DNA of 64,000 nt from Arthrobacter sp. OAP107 (lineage in GTDB: Bacteria > Actinomycetota > Actinomycetes > Actinomycetales > Micrococcaceae): positions 1,054,001 through 1,118,000 of the forward strand of contig NZ_JBEPOK010000001.1 in NCBI RefSeq assembly GCF_040546765.1, in the 5' to 3' direction. The notes beneath the pieces were generated by a model that saw only the letters and a program-made list of their open reading frames with translations, was not told the origin of the DNA and made no database searches. Below are positions 44,479-52,469 of this stretch, in pieces. The number at the start of each line of letters is the position of its first letter. Position 1 is the stretch's first letter. Both the position numbers and the translations under genes were made by a program.

Positions 44479-44503
44479 ATTGGGCGATAAGTGACCCCGT
44501 TGT
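44479..44503 (+). repeat. Right half of the interrupted intergenic palindrome
   Basis: ATTGGGCGATAAGTGACCCC pairs with the arm at 41702-41728 once the IS elements are removed. Confidence 0.8.
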
Positions 44504-44514
44504 TTTTCGAGAAA

Positions 44515-44793
44515 CTAGAGGCGTTCCACCTGGGCAGGTTCGGCCAGGAGGGCGCTGAGGGATTCGTTCAGGTCCTGCAGGGCAATGCCCTTGGAGTGCG
44601 CGTCGAGGGCCTCTTCCGACTCCCACTGCTCGGTCAGGACCAGCTTCTCCTCCGTCGCCTCGGTGAGCTCGTACCGGAGGCAGCCGGGCTCGTTGACTAC
44701 CTCGTCAATGGCGATTTCCAGGGCGAGCTTCACGCGGAAGAATTCGCCGTCGTTGGGGATGAACGTGGCCTGCAAGTCGATGGGTGCACTCAT
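44515..44793 (-). CDS. Antibiotic biosynthesis monooxygenase-like (ABM) protein
   Basis: A 92-residue dimeric alpha-beta barrel protein. Strand 1 is DLQATFIPNDGEFFRVK, with the typical VVNEPGCLRYELTEA and LVLTEQWESEEALDAHSKG. ABM proteins include quinol and heme-degrading monooxygenases, but many have no known substrate. The ATG at 44793 lies seven bases after TATTGT and is probably leaderless; the ATG three codons upstream is less likely. It is divergent from the acyl-CoA synthetase gene. Confidence 0.85.
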   Translation of the reverse strand: MSAPIDLQATFIPNDGEFFRVKLALEIAIDEVVNEPGCLRYELTEATEEKLVLTEQWESEEALDAHSKGIALQDLNESLSALLAEPAQVERL

Positions 44794-44826
44794 GGATTTC
44801 ACAATACCGGCTTGATAGCGTGCCTT

Positions 44827-46500
44827 ATGCGCGCTTACACCGCCGGGGACGCGGACGTCCCCCTGCTCGAGGAAACCATCGGCGAGAACTTTGAGCGCGT
44901 GGTGGCGCAGTTCCCCTTACACGACGCGCTGATCGAGGCCGCCCCCGTGCCCGGCGCGGACGCCCGCCGCTGGAGCTACACCAAACTGAACGACGACGTC
45001 GACCGGCTGGCCCGGGCGCTCCTCGCCCTTGGCGTCGCAAAGGGGGAGCGGATCGGCATCTGGAGTCCGAACTGCGCGGAATGGACCATCCTGCAGTACG
45101 CCACGGCGAAGATCGGGGCGGTCCTGGTCAACGTGAATCCGTCCTACCGCAGCCATGAGCTGGAGTTCGTGGTGAAACAGAACGGCATGCGGATGCTGGT
45201 CGCGGCGCCGTCGGACCGGAACAGTGACTATGTGGGGATGGCACGCCAGGCGCTCGCAGTATGCCCGGACCTCCGGGAGCTCGTGTTCCTGCCTGACTTC
45301 GAATTGGAAGGACTCGACGCCGGGGTCCCCCTGGGTGACCAGGAGCTCACGTACGCCGAGCTGCTCAAGCGGGCGGACGCCGTCGGGCATTCGGTCCTGA
45401 AGACCCGCATGGCGGGTCTGGATCCGCACGATCCCATCAACCTGCAGTACACGTCCGGAACCACGGGCTTCCCCAAGGGCGCCACGCTGACGCACCACAA
45501 CATCCTCAACAACGGGTACTCCATCGGCGAGCTGCTCAAGTACACCGAGCACGACCGGGTGGTGATTCCGGTGCCGTTCTACCACTGTTTCGGAATGGTG
45601 ATCGGCAACCTGAACGCGCTGAGCCACGGTGCCGCAACAATCATCCCGGGGCGCGGATTCACACCGGCCGCCGCGCTGGAGGCCGTCCAGGATTTCGGCG
45701 GCACCTCCCTCTACGGGGTGCCCACCATGTTCATCGCCGAACTAGCGCTGCCTGACTTCGCCTCCTACGACCTCTCCACGCTCCGTACCGGGGTCATGGC
45801 CGGATCGCTGTGCCCCATCGAGGTGATGAACCGGGTGATTTCCGAGATGAACATGCGGGACGTCGCCATCTGCTACGGCATGACCGAGACGTCGCCGGTG
45901 TCCACCATGACCCGCGGCGGGGACACGCTGCAGCAGCGCACGGAAACGGTGGGCCGCACCATGCCGCGGCTGGAAAGCAAGATCGTGGACCCCATGGGAG
46001 AGGTGGTGGAGCGCGGCGAGATCGGTGAACTGTGCACGCGCGGCTACGCCGTGATGCAGGGGTACTGGAACCAGCCGGAGAAGACTGCCGAGGCAATCGA
46101 CGCCGACGGCTGGATGCACACCGGCGACCTGGCGCGCATGGACGACGAAGGGTACGTGGTGATCGAGGGCCGGATGAAGGACATGGTGATCCGCGGCGGC
46201 GAGAACATCTACCCGCGCGAGATCGAGGAGTTCCTCTACACCCATCCGTCCATCCAGGACGTCCAGGTGATCGGCGTGCCCGATGCAAGGTACGGCGAGG
46301 AGCTGATGGCCTGCATCATCCTCAAGCCCGGGGCCGAACCGCTGGATGCGGCGGCTGTGGCGGAGTTCTGCCGCGGGAAGCTGGCGCACTACAAGGTGCC
46401 CCGCTACGTCGAGGTCCGCGACAGTTTCCCCATGACGGTGTCCGGCAAGATCCGCAAGGTGGAGATGCGCGAGGAAGCCGTCGCCCGGCTGGGCCTCTAG
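44827..46500 (+). CDS. Acyl-CoA synthetase (AMP-forming)
   Basis: A 557-residue fatty acyl-CoA or related acid-CoA ligase of the ANL superfamily. The phosphate-binding loop is QYTSGTTGFPKGATLTH (about 203-219), YGMTETSP is the A5 motif, DGWMHTGDLARMDDEGYV is A7-A8 with the hinge near GRMKDM, and the catalytic Lys is in TVSGKIRKVEMRE near the C-terminus. ATG 44827 is supported by the family N-terminus and a nearby TAGCGT box. It activates a carboxylic acid for degradation or synthesis; chain length is not predictable. Confidence 0.9.
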   Translation: MRAYTAGDADVPLLEETIGENFERVVAQFPLHDALIEAAPVPGADARRWSYTKLNDDVDRLARALLALGVAKGERIGIWSPNCAEWTILQYATAKIGAVLVNVNPSYRSHELEFVVKQNGMRMLVAAPSDRNSDYVGMARQALAVCPDLRELVFLPDFELEGLDAGVPLGDQELTYAELLKRADAVGHSVLKTRMAGLDPHDPINLQYTSGTTGFPKGATLTHHNILNNGYSIGELLKYTEHDRVVIPVPFYHCFGMVIGNLNALSHGAATIIPGRGFTPAAALEAVQDFGGTSLYGVPTMFIAELALPDFASYDLSTLRTGVMAGSLCPIEVMNRVISEMNMRDVAICYGMTETSPVSTMTRGGDTLQQRTETVGRTMPRLESKIVDPMGEVVERGEIGELCTRGYAVMQGYWNQPEKTAEAIDADGWMHTGDLARMDDEGYVVIEGRMKDMVIRGGENIYPREIEEFLYTHPSIQDVQVIGVPDARYGEELMACIILKPGAEPLDAAAVAEFCRGKLAHYKVPRYVEVRDSFPMTVSGKIRKVEMREEAVARLGL

Positions 46501-46502
46501 AA

Positions 46503-46567
46503 GCAACGCGGGGTCAGATATCGCCCAATGAGGTGCCTCCATTGGGCGATATCTGACCCCGCGTTGC
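46503..46567. repeat. Intact intergenic palindrome, copy 2
   Basis: A perfect 28-bp inverted repeat (46503-46530, 46540-46567) around a 9-nt loop; the arm core is GGGGTCAGATATCGCCCAAT. It may double as the terminator of the synthetase gene. It shares the core with the copies at 41702/44479 and 47551. Confidence 0.9.
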
Positions 46568-46631
46568 AGGTTGCAGCATTGGGGCTGTGGATAACTCCAA
46601 AAGGCTTCGGCAGGCCGCCAGAATAGTTCCC

Positions 46632-47549
46632 ATGACCCGCCCGACGCCGCTCCCGGAACCCCTGCATCAGGTCCCCTTTACCGTGTACGAATCAAGGGCG
46701 CTCGGAGTGACAGAGAAACGGCTCCGCGCCCAAGACCTCGCAGGCGGCGGACGTCTCATCTACCTGCCGAAGGGGCGCTTTCTCGACCTGCAGGCCCGGG
46801 CCCGGGTGCTGGCAACGGCAACCCCGGGAGCCTGGGTGTCGCATCAGACAGCAGCCGAGCTCACGCTGTTGGGGCTGCCGCCGTGGATGGACGGGGAGAC
46901 GGTTCACTTGAGCAAGCCGCACGAGCTGCCAAGGGTTCGCCGCGCCGGAGTGGTCGGCCATCGCGTCCGAATGATTCCGGGCGAAATCGGGGAGTGCGAC
47001 GGCATTCCCATCTCGTTACCGCCCCGGACCTGGCTGGACCTCGCCGGCGCGCTCCCTCTGAAGTACGTCGTTGCCATGGGGGATCAGCTGATCCGGATTC
47101 CGCGGCCCCAGTTCGAGGGCCGCACGGAGCCCTACGCGTACAAGGAGGGGCTGCGCCTGCTCATCCGGCAGCATCCCAACATGAAAGGTGTTGAGAAGGC
47201 AAGGCTGGCCCTGGACGAAATGCGGGTGGGCGCCGACTCCTACCCTGAAACTTTCCTCCGGATTGCGATGTTGGATGCGCACCTGCCGGAGCCGGAACTG
47301 CAAGTGCACCTGGACCCCCAAGATCCTTGGTCGCCGACTGCCGACCTCGGGTACCGGCGCTTCCGGATCGCACTGCAGTATGACGGCGAGCATCACCTCT
47401 CGCGTGAACAGCAGTCCCGCGATAACCGGCGCGACGAGGCGTTCACCAGCGCCGGCTGGTCCTATTTCCAGGTGAATGCCAACGATATGGACGAGGGATT
47501 CCGGGGAGTGATCAGCCGGGTCAAAGGTGCGAAACGTCGGGCGGCCTAG
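46632..47549 (+). CDS. DUF559/Vsr-like endonuclease-fold protein
   Basis: A 305-residue protein of a group common in actinobacteria. The N-terminal half (about 1-150) resembles AbiEi-type DNA-binding proteins, with LGVTEKRLRAQDLAG and a SHQTAAELTLLGLPPW segment. The C-terminal third (about 195-300) resembles the Vsr/DUF559 nuclease fold: SYPETFLRIAMLDA supplies the Glu, ADLGYRRFRIALQYDGEHH the Asp and Gln-x-Asp-Gly part. Function is unproven; DNA cleavage or toxin-antitoxin roles are possible. ATG 46632 is preferred over the GTG at 46587, with an AATAGT -10-like box just upstream. Confidence 0.7.
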   Translation: MTRPTPLPEPLHQVPFTVYESRALGVTEKRLRAQDLAGGGRLIYLPKGRFLDLQARARVLATATPGAWVSHQTAAELTLLGLPPWMDGETVHLSKPHELPRVRRAGVVGHRVRMIPGEIGECDGIPISLPPRTWLDLAGALPLKYVVAMGDQLIRIPRPQFEGRTEPYAYKEGLRLLIRQHPNMKGVEKARLALDEMRVGADSYPETFLRIAMLDAHLPEPELQVHLDPQDPWSPTADLGYRRFRIALQYDGEHHLSREQQSRDNRRDEAFTSAGWSYFQVNANDMDEGFRGVISRVKGAKRRAA

Positions 47550-47550
47550 G

Positions 47551-47614
47551 GCAATGCGGGGTCAGATATCGCCCGATGGGGCGGTTTATTGGGCGCTATC
47601 TGACCCCGCGTTGC
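47551..47614. repeat. Intergenic palindrome, copy 3
   Basis: Arms at 47551-47577 and 47588-47614 match in 24 of 27 positions, again with GGGGTCAGATATCGCCC. It lies between convergent genes right after a stop codon. Confidence 0.85.
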
Positions 47615-47628
47615 AGTAAGGGCGCGGG

Positions 47629-48627
47629 TCAGTGGCTGCGGTGGTCCTGGATGGTCATCCGCGGACCGAACGTGGGTTTCCGGAAGCCGCTCAGGCCGAG
47701 CATCCGGACCACCCGCTGCCGGTGCCCGGTCCACGGTTCGAGGAGGGTCAGCATGCCGGCGTCGTCAGTCCGCCGGCCGGTCAGCGCCGCGCCAACGTAT
47801 GCGGCCAGATGGTAATCGCCCACCGCGATGGAGTCGGGGCAGCCGTGCGTCCGCTGCACCACCTCGGCTGCCGTCCACACCCCGATCCCCGGGATGGTCT
47901 GCAGCTTGGCGGCTGCTTCCGCCGCCGGCAGGGAGGCCAGACGTTCAAGCGCGACGGCGGAGCGCAGGGCACGCATGACAGTCGCCGAACGCTGCGGGCC
48001 GACCCCCGCCTTGTGCCACTCCCAGGACGGGATTCCGAGCCAGGCCCCGGCGGTGGGCCGTACAAGCAGTCCCGTTGGCGCGACGGTACCGGCGCCGGGG
48101 GCGGGAGTTCCGTGCCGGTACATCAGGTAGCGGAAACCCCGCCGCGCCTCGATGACGGTGACCTTCTGCTCCAGAATGGTGGGCACGAGGGAATCAACCA
48201 TCCGCCCGGTGGAGGGCAGACGGACGTCGGGGTTCCGGCGCCGGGCCTCACGGACCATGCGGGGGAGTGTTGCGGCGAAGGAAGGCTCGTCAAACGCCGC
48301 CCAGTCGTCGTCGGCGCCGAGGAGCCGGGGAACCCCGGCGATGGCGGCGCCGGAACCGGGGCCCCACGCCAGGGCATCGACGCAGGGGCCGCCGCAGTCC
48401 GGTCCAGATCCCGCCCGGCCCGCCTCGGTCAGCCGCAGCGTTACCGGGCCATCCGGCGTCGTGAACGCCATCCACAGTCCGTCCGGGCGCGAGGAGAAGG
48501 AGGGGTCGCCGTTGCCGCGCATCAGGATACCCACGGTGCGGTGCAGGCTGTACGGGCCGCCCGGATGCCATCTGAGGGACGCGTCTGCCGCGGCTGCCAG
48601 CCGGGCAGGGGCGTCAGCAATGGTCAT
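47629..48627 (-). CDS. DNA-3-methyladenine glycosylase II-like (AlkA/HhH-GPD)
   Basis: A 332-residue base-excision repair glycosylase. After a beta-rich N-terminal domain (about 20-110), the helical domain has VDSLVPTILEQKVTVIEARRGF and the helix-hairpin-helix LQTIPGIGVWTAAEVV (about 243-257), followed by the catalytic D271 in SIAVGDYHL. It removes alkylated bases from DNA. The ATG at 48627 is taken because the preceding 23 codons of the longer frame have no ribosome site. It converges on the DUF559-like gene. Confidence 0.88.
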   Translation of the reverse strand: MTIADAPARLAAAADASLRWHPGGPYSLHRTVGILMRGNGDPSFSSRPDGLWMAFTTPDGPVTLRLTEAGRAGSGPDCGGPCVDALAWGPGSGAAIAGVPRLLGADDDWAAFDEPSFAATLPRMVREARRRNPDVRLPSTGRMVDSLVPTILEQKVTVIEARRGFRYLMYRHGTPAPGAGTVAPTGLLVRPTAGAWLGIPSWEWHKAGVGPQRSATVMRALRSAVALERLASLPAAEAAAKLQTIPGIGVWTAAEVVQRTHGCPDSIAVGDYHLAAYVGAALTGRRTDDAGMLTLLEPWTGHRQRVVRMLGLSGFRKPTFGPRMTIQDHRSH

Positions 48628-48778
48628 ACAAACATCGTCCCACGCCGGACTGACAAACCTGCCGCCCGTCCCGCCCGAAGGGTTTGCGCCAGGCACTTAT
48701 CCCGCGGCCGAGGCAGGACTACAATCCCTGTGTGGCGCGGGCCGGCCGTGCCCTTCCTTCGAGTTGCAGGTGATCGCA

Positions 48779-49183
48779 ATGGGTGGAGTAGTGCATTTTG
48801 AAATCCCCGCGGACGACCAGGACCGGGCAAGAAACTTCTACAATCAGGCGCTCGGCTGGCGGATCGACCCGATGCCTGAGATGGACTACAACGTGGTGAT
48901 CACCACCCCGATGGACGAAAAGACCGGCAGGCCTACCGAGCCGGGTGCCATCAACGGCGGCATGATGGCTCGGGAGGGGGAACTGACCACACCCGTCATC
49001 ACCGTGGACGTGGAGGACATCGACGCGACGCTGAAGACCGTCGAGCAGCTGGGCGGTTCCGTGGTGAAACCCAAGGAGACCATCCCCGGCATGGGCCACT
49101 ACGCCTACTTCAAGGACACCGAGGGCAACATCCTGGGGCTCTGGGAGAACCTCCCGGCCGATGCCGGCGGTGCTACGGGCTGA
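48779..49183 (+). CDS. VOC family protein (glyoxalase/bleomycin-resistance fold)
   Basis: A 134-residue vicinal oxygen chelate protein. The paired beta-alpha-beta modules are visible: VVHFEIPADDQDRARNFYNQALGW and a second half with TPVITVDVEDIDATLKTVEQLGGSVVKPKETIPGMGHYAYFKDTEGNILGLWE. The Glu in GLWE and an N-terminal His are usual metal ligands. Substrate is unknown. The ATG at 48779 follows GCAGGTGA. Its last 11 bp overlap, tail to tail, the VOC gene on the other strand. Confidence 0.88.
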   Translation: MGGVVHFEIPADDQDRARNFYNQALGWRIDPMPEMDYNVVITTPMDEKTGRPTEPGAINGGMMAREGELTTPVITVDVEDIDATLKTVEQLGGSVVKPKETIPGMGHYAYFKDTEGNILGLWENLPADAGGATG

Positions 49184-49616
49184 CCTGCTTCTCGCCGAAG
49201 CGGCCGCGGGCCTCCACCGGGATCAGCGGTTTCTGGGCGCGGATCCGGAGCTCCTGCACCGCCCAGGTGTTTCCGTCGGGGTCACTGAACCCGAAGAAGG
49301 TGCCGCCGTCGCGCTCGTCGAAGACGGTGATCTCGCTTGCTTCCACGCCGCGGCTGAGCAGCTCGTCGCGCGCGGCCTGGGCGTCTGCCACCACCAGCTG
49401 CAGGCCGCGCATGGAGCCCGGCTCCATCTCGTTCTGCGAGGGCAGGTCCCCAATGACGATCGAACACCCCGAGCCGGGTGGCGTCAGCTGGACCACGTGC
49501 ATGTGCTCGTTCTGCGTGTCGTGGTCCAGGTTGAAGCCGACCTTGTCCCGGTAGAACTCCACCGCCCGGCCAATGTCGCTCACGGGCAGCACAACCACTT
49601 CGAGGGTCCAGTCCAA
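49173..49616 (-). CDS. VOC family protein
   Basis: A 147-residue glyoxalase-fold protein unrelated in detail to its neighbour. It opens DWTLEVVVLPVSDIGRAVEFYRDKVGF, has HMHVVQLTPPGSGCSIVIG, and closes with GTFFGFSDPDGNTWAVQELR, all typical of the VOC superfamily. TTG at 49616 is the start, preceded by AAAGGAA. Its function is unassigned. The convergent 11-bp overlap with the other VOC gene suggests no space for independent terminators. Confidence 0.87.
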   Translation of the reverse strand: MDWTLEVVVLPVSDIGRAVEFYRDKVGFNLDHDTQNEHMHVVQLTPPGSGCSIVIGDLPSQNEMEPGSMRGLQLVVADAQAARDELLSRGVEASEITVFDERDGGTFFGFSDPDGNTWAVQELRIRAQKPLIPVEARGRFGEKQVSP

Positions 49617-49750
49617 GACACGTTCCTTTCAACGGCACTGATTCATCAGCGCTGATTCAACGGCACTGATCATCGGCACCCGGTCCCGGGCGCCGTAGCA
49701 AGCTTGCCCTGCCCGGACACGCCTTGGCTAGTACTTTGGCCGGAGCCGCG

Positions 49751-49803
49751 GCACCCGGCACCGGGCACCGGCCGCGGCACGGGCACCCGGCACCGGCCGC
49801 GGG
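49751..49803. repeat. GC-rich imperfect direct repeats
   Basis: GCACCCGG occurs at 49751 and 49783, and GCACCGGCCGCGG at 49765 and 49790, in the 202-bp gap before the ArsB-like gene stop. Just before them CAACGGCACTGAT is also duplicated (about 49631-49673). Probably slippage products. Confidence 0.55.
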
Positions 49804-49818
49804 ACGGCAACCCGGCAG

Positions 49819-51006
49819 TCACGGCATCCCGTTCCCCAGCCAGAGCGCCAGGACCGCCAGTGGAAGCGCCAGGACAATCACGGCGGCGCCGGCAACCGCA
49901 AACCCGCCCCAGCGCACCCGCAGGTTCAGGCTCTGCAGGCGCTCGTGCCACAGGAGCGTGGCGAGCGACGCCCAGGGCGAAATGAGCGGACCCAGGTTCA
50001 CCCCGATCAGGAGCGCGCCCAGCCTCAGCGGCGATCCGGCCGCGGGCTCCAGGGCCAGGTAGGCGGGGAGGTTGTTGGCGATGTTGGCGGAACCGGCGCC
50101 CAGTGCCGCGAGGCGCAGCAGGTCCGGAAACGTCTCCCCGGCCCCGGCGGCCGGTGCCAGGGCCCGGGTGAGGCCGTGCGCGTGCAGGGTCTCGACCACC
50201 ATGAACAGCCCGGCGGTCAGCATCAGCGGGCGCCACGGCAGCATCGACCAGCGCAGGGCTGACGGCCGCCGCACCACGAACATGGCCACCAGGAACCCTG
50301 CCGCGAGGGCGGCAGGAACCGCCACGGGGACACCGGAAACCAGAGCCGGAAGCAGCACGAACAGCGTGCCGGCCGATGCCCGGAGCACCGTCCGGTCGCT
50401 GGCCGCGTGGACGGGCTGCGGCCCGTACCGGCCACGCAGGTCCCGGCGGAAGGCCAGCCAGAGCAGCAGCGACGGCACCACAACACCGACGGCGGCAGGC
50501 GCCCACATGAGCCTGGCAAATCCCAGCGGGCTGAGGGACATGTTCGACTGCGCCAACAGGTTGCTCAGGTTGGAGACCGGCAGGAACAGGGACGCGGTGT
50601 TGGCCAGCCACACGGTGCTCAGGGCGAACGGCAGGGGCGGGATCTTCGCGTGGACCGCGAGCAGCACCACCACCGGAGTCACCAGCACCGCGGTGGTATC
50701 GAGTGACAGGAAGGCCGTGGCGATGGCGGACAGGGCAAGCACAAAGAGCCACAGCACGAAGACGCTGCCCCGGCCCAGCGCCGAAATGCGGTCCGTCAGC
50801 ACGCGGAACAGCCCCGCATCATCAACCAGTTCCGTGACGACGGTCATCGCCACCACGAAGGCCAGGATGGGGGCGGTGCGTCCCGCCAACGACGCGAACG
50901 CGGGCCATGGCAGCAGGCCGGCGGCAAGACAGCCGGCCCCGGCAAGCAGCATGCTGCCCGGCAGCAGGTAGCTCCGCACATTCTTCGGTATTCGCAGGGA
51001 TGCCAC
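49819..51006 (-). CDS. ArsB/SLC13-type ion transporter
   Basis: A 395-residue membrane protein with about ten to eleven TM segments. The family features are AFLSLDTTAVLVTPVVVLLA in the first half and GAGSANIANNLPAYLAL in the second; the latter NNLPA motif is shared by arsenite efflux ArsB and the IT superfamily. No ars regulator or reductase gene is nearby, so arsenite as substrate is only one possibility (other anions or dicarboxylates fit too). It starts with GTG and is divergent from the cystathionine beta-synthase gene across 65 bp. Confidence 0.83.
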   Translation of the reverse strand: MASLRIPKNVRSYLLPGSMLLAGAGCLAAGLLPWPAFASLAGRTAPILAFVVAMTVVTELVDDAGLFRVLTDRISALGRGSVFVLWLFVLALSAIATAFLSLDTTAVLVTPVVVLLAVHAKIPPLPFALSTVWLANTASLFLPVSNLSNLLAQSNMSLSPLGFARLMWAPAAVGVVVPSLLLWLAFRRDLRGRYGPQPVHAASDRTVLRASAGTLFVLLPALVSGVPVAVPAALAAGFLVAMFVVRRPSALRWSMLPWRPLMLTAGLFMVVETLHAHGLTRALAPAAGAGETFPDLLRLAALGAGSANIANNLPAYLALEPAAGSPLRLGALLIGVNLGPLISPWASLATLLWHERLQSLNLRVRWGGFAVAGAAVIVLALPLAVLALWLGNGMP

Positions 51007-51071
51007 CGCCCAATCTTCGCACCGAACCCTGCCGGGGCAACCACGCAGCCCAAGACGGTAAGTTGGTACCC

Positions 51072-52457
51072 ATGAAGTACGCCCAGTCAGTCCTGGACCT
51101 CATCGGCAACACCCCGCTCATCAAGCTCAACCACGTCACGGAGGGCATCAAAGCCACCGTCCTGGTGAAGCTGGAATACGTGAATCCCGGCGGATCCATC
51201 AAGGACCGCATCGCGGCGAAGATGGTCGAGGAAGCCGAGCGCGACGGCAAGCTCAAGCCCGGCGGCACCATCATCGAGCCCACCTCCGGGAACACCGGCG
51301 TGGGCCTGGCCCTGGTGGCGCAGCAAAAGGGCTACAAATGCATTTTCGTGGTCCCGGACAAGGTGGGGGAGGACAAGCGCGCTGTCCTGGCGGCCTACGG
51401 TGCCGAAGTGGTGGTGACGCCCACCGCCGTCGAACCTGACAGCCCGCAGAGCTACTACGGCGTGTCCGACCGCCTGGTCACCGAGATCCCCGGCGCGTAC
51501 AAGCCGGACCAGTTCTCCAACCCCGCCGCGCCGCTGAGCCATTATGAAACCACCGGCCCCGAGATCTGGCGGGACACGGACGGCAAGGTGACGCACTGCG
51601 TCATCGGCGCCGGAACCGGCGGCACCATCACCGGTACCGGCCGCTACCTCAAGGAGGTGTCGGCGGACCGTCCGGAGTCCGACGGCGGCCGGGTCCGGAT
51701 CATCGGGGCCGATCCCGAAGGCTCTGTCTACTCAGGCGGCACCGGGCGCCCGTACTTCGTCGAGGGCGTGGGCGAGGACATGTGGCCGGCCAACTACGAC
51801 AAGTCGGTCCCGGACCAGGTCCTGGCCGTCAGCGACGCCGACTCCTTCGAGATGACCCGGCGGCTTGCCCGCGAGGAGGGCCTGCTGGTGGGCGGCTCCT
51901 CCGGGATGGCCGTGGTGGCGGCCCTGCGAACCGCCCGGGGTCTGCCCGAGGACGCGGTGGTGGTGGTGATCCTGCCCGATTCCGGCCGCGGCTACCTCGC
52001 CAAGATCTTCAACGACCAGTGGATGCGCTCCTACGGCTTCCTCTCCGGTGGCGAGGAGGCCTCCGTGGGTGAGGTCATCAAGTTCAAGACGGGCGAGCTG
52101 CCGGACCTGGTGCACATCCACCCGAACGAGACCGTCCGCGACGTCATCAACATCATGAACGAGTTCGGCGTCAGCCACATCCCGGTGCTCTCCGCGGAGC
52201 CGCCCGTGGTCATGGGCGAAGTCCTGGGGGCGGTCGATGAACGGACCCTGACGGCCAAGCTGTTCCGCGGCGAGGCCAGGCTCACGGACAAGATCGCCGA
52301 GCACATGGGGGAGAAGCTGCCGGTGATCGGCTCGCTCGAAACCATCTCCGCGGCCCGCGAACTGCTTTCCGACGTCGACACCGTAATGGTGACGTTCGTC
52401 GGCGCGCCCATAGGCATCCTGACCCGCCACGACCTGCTCGCCTACCTCAGCCACTGA
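51072..52457 (+). CDS. Cystathionine beta-synthase
   Basis: A 461-residue PLP enzyme condensing serine and homocysteine to cystathionine. The PLP lysine is K44 in NPGGSIKDRIAAKM, the substrate loop is PTSGNTGVGLA, and the phosphate loop is GAGTGGTITGTG. The C-terminal CBS domain pair (about 340-460) ends IGILTRHDLLAYLSH and is regulatory in homologues. The ATG at 51072 follows TAAGTT by seven bases, so the mRNA may be leaderless. The cystathionine gamma-synthase/lyase-type gene follows by 12 bp. Confidence 0.93.
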   Translation: MKYAQSVLDLIGNTPLIKLNHVTEGIKATVLVKLEYVNPGGSIKDRIAAKMVEEAERDGKLKPGGTIIEPTSGNTGVGLALVAQQKGYKCIFVVPDKVGEDKRAVLAAYGAEVVVTPTAVEPDSPQSYYGVSDRLVTEIPGAYKPDQFSNPAAPLSHYETTGPEIWRDTDGKVTHCVIGAGTGGTITGTGRYLKEVSADRPESDGGRVRIIGADPEGSVYSGGTGRPYFVEGVGEDMWPANYDKSVPDQVLAVSDADSFEMTRRLAREEGLLVGGSSGMAVVAALRTARGLPEDAVVVVILPDSGRGYLAKIFNDQWMRSYGFLSGGEEASVGEVIKFKTGELPDLVHIHPNETVRDVINIMNEFGVSHIPVLSAEPPVVMGEVLGAVDERTLTAKLFRGEARLTDKIAEHMGEKLPVIGSLETISAARELLSDVDTVMVTFVGAPIGILTRHDLLAYLSH

Positions 52458-52469
52458 TCAAGGAGCCCC

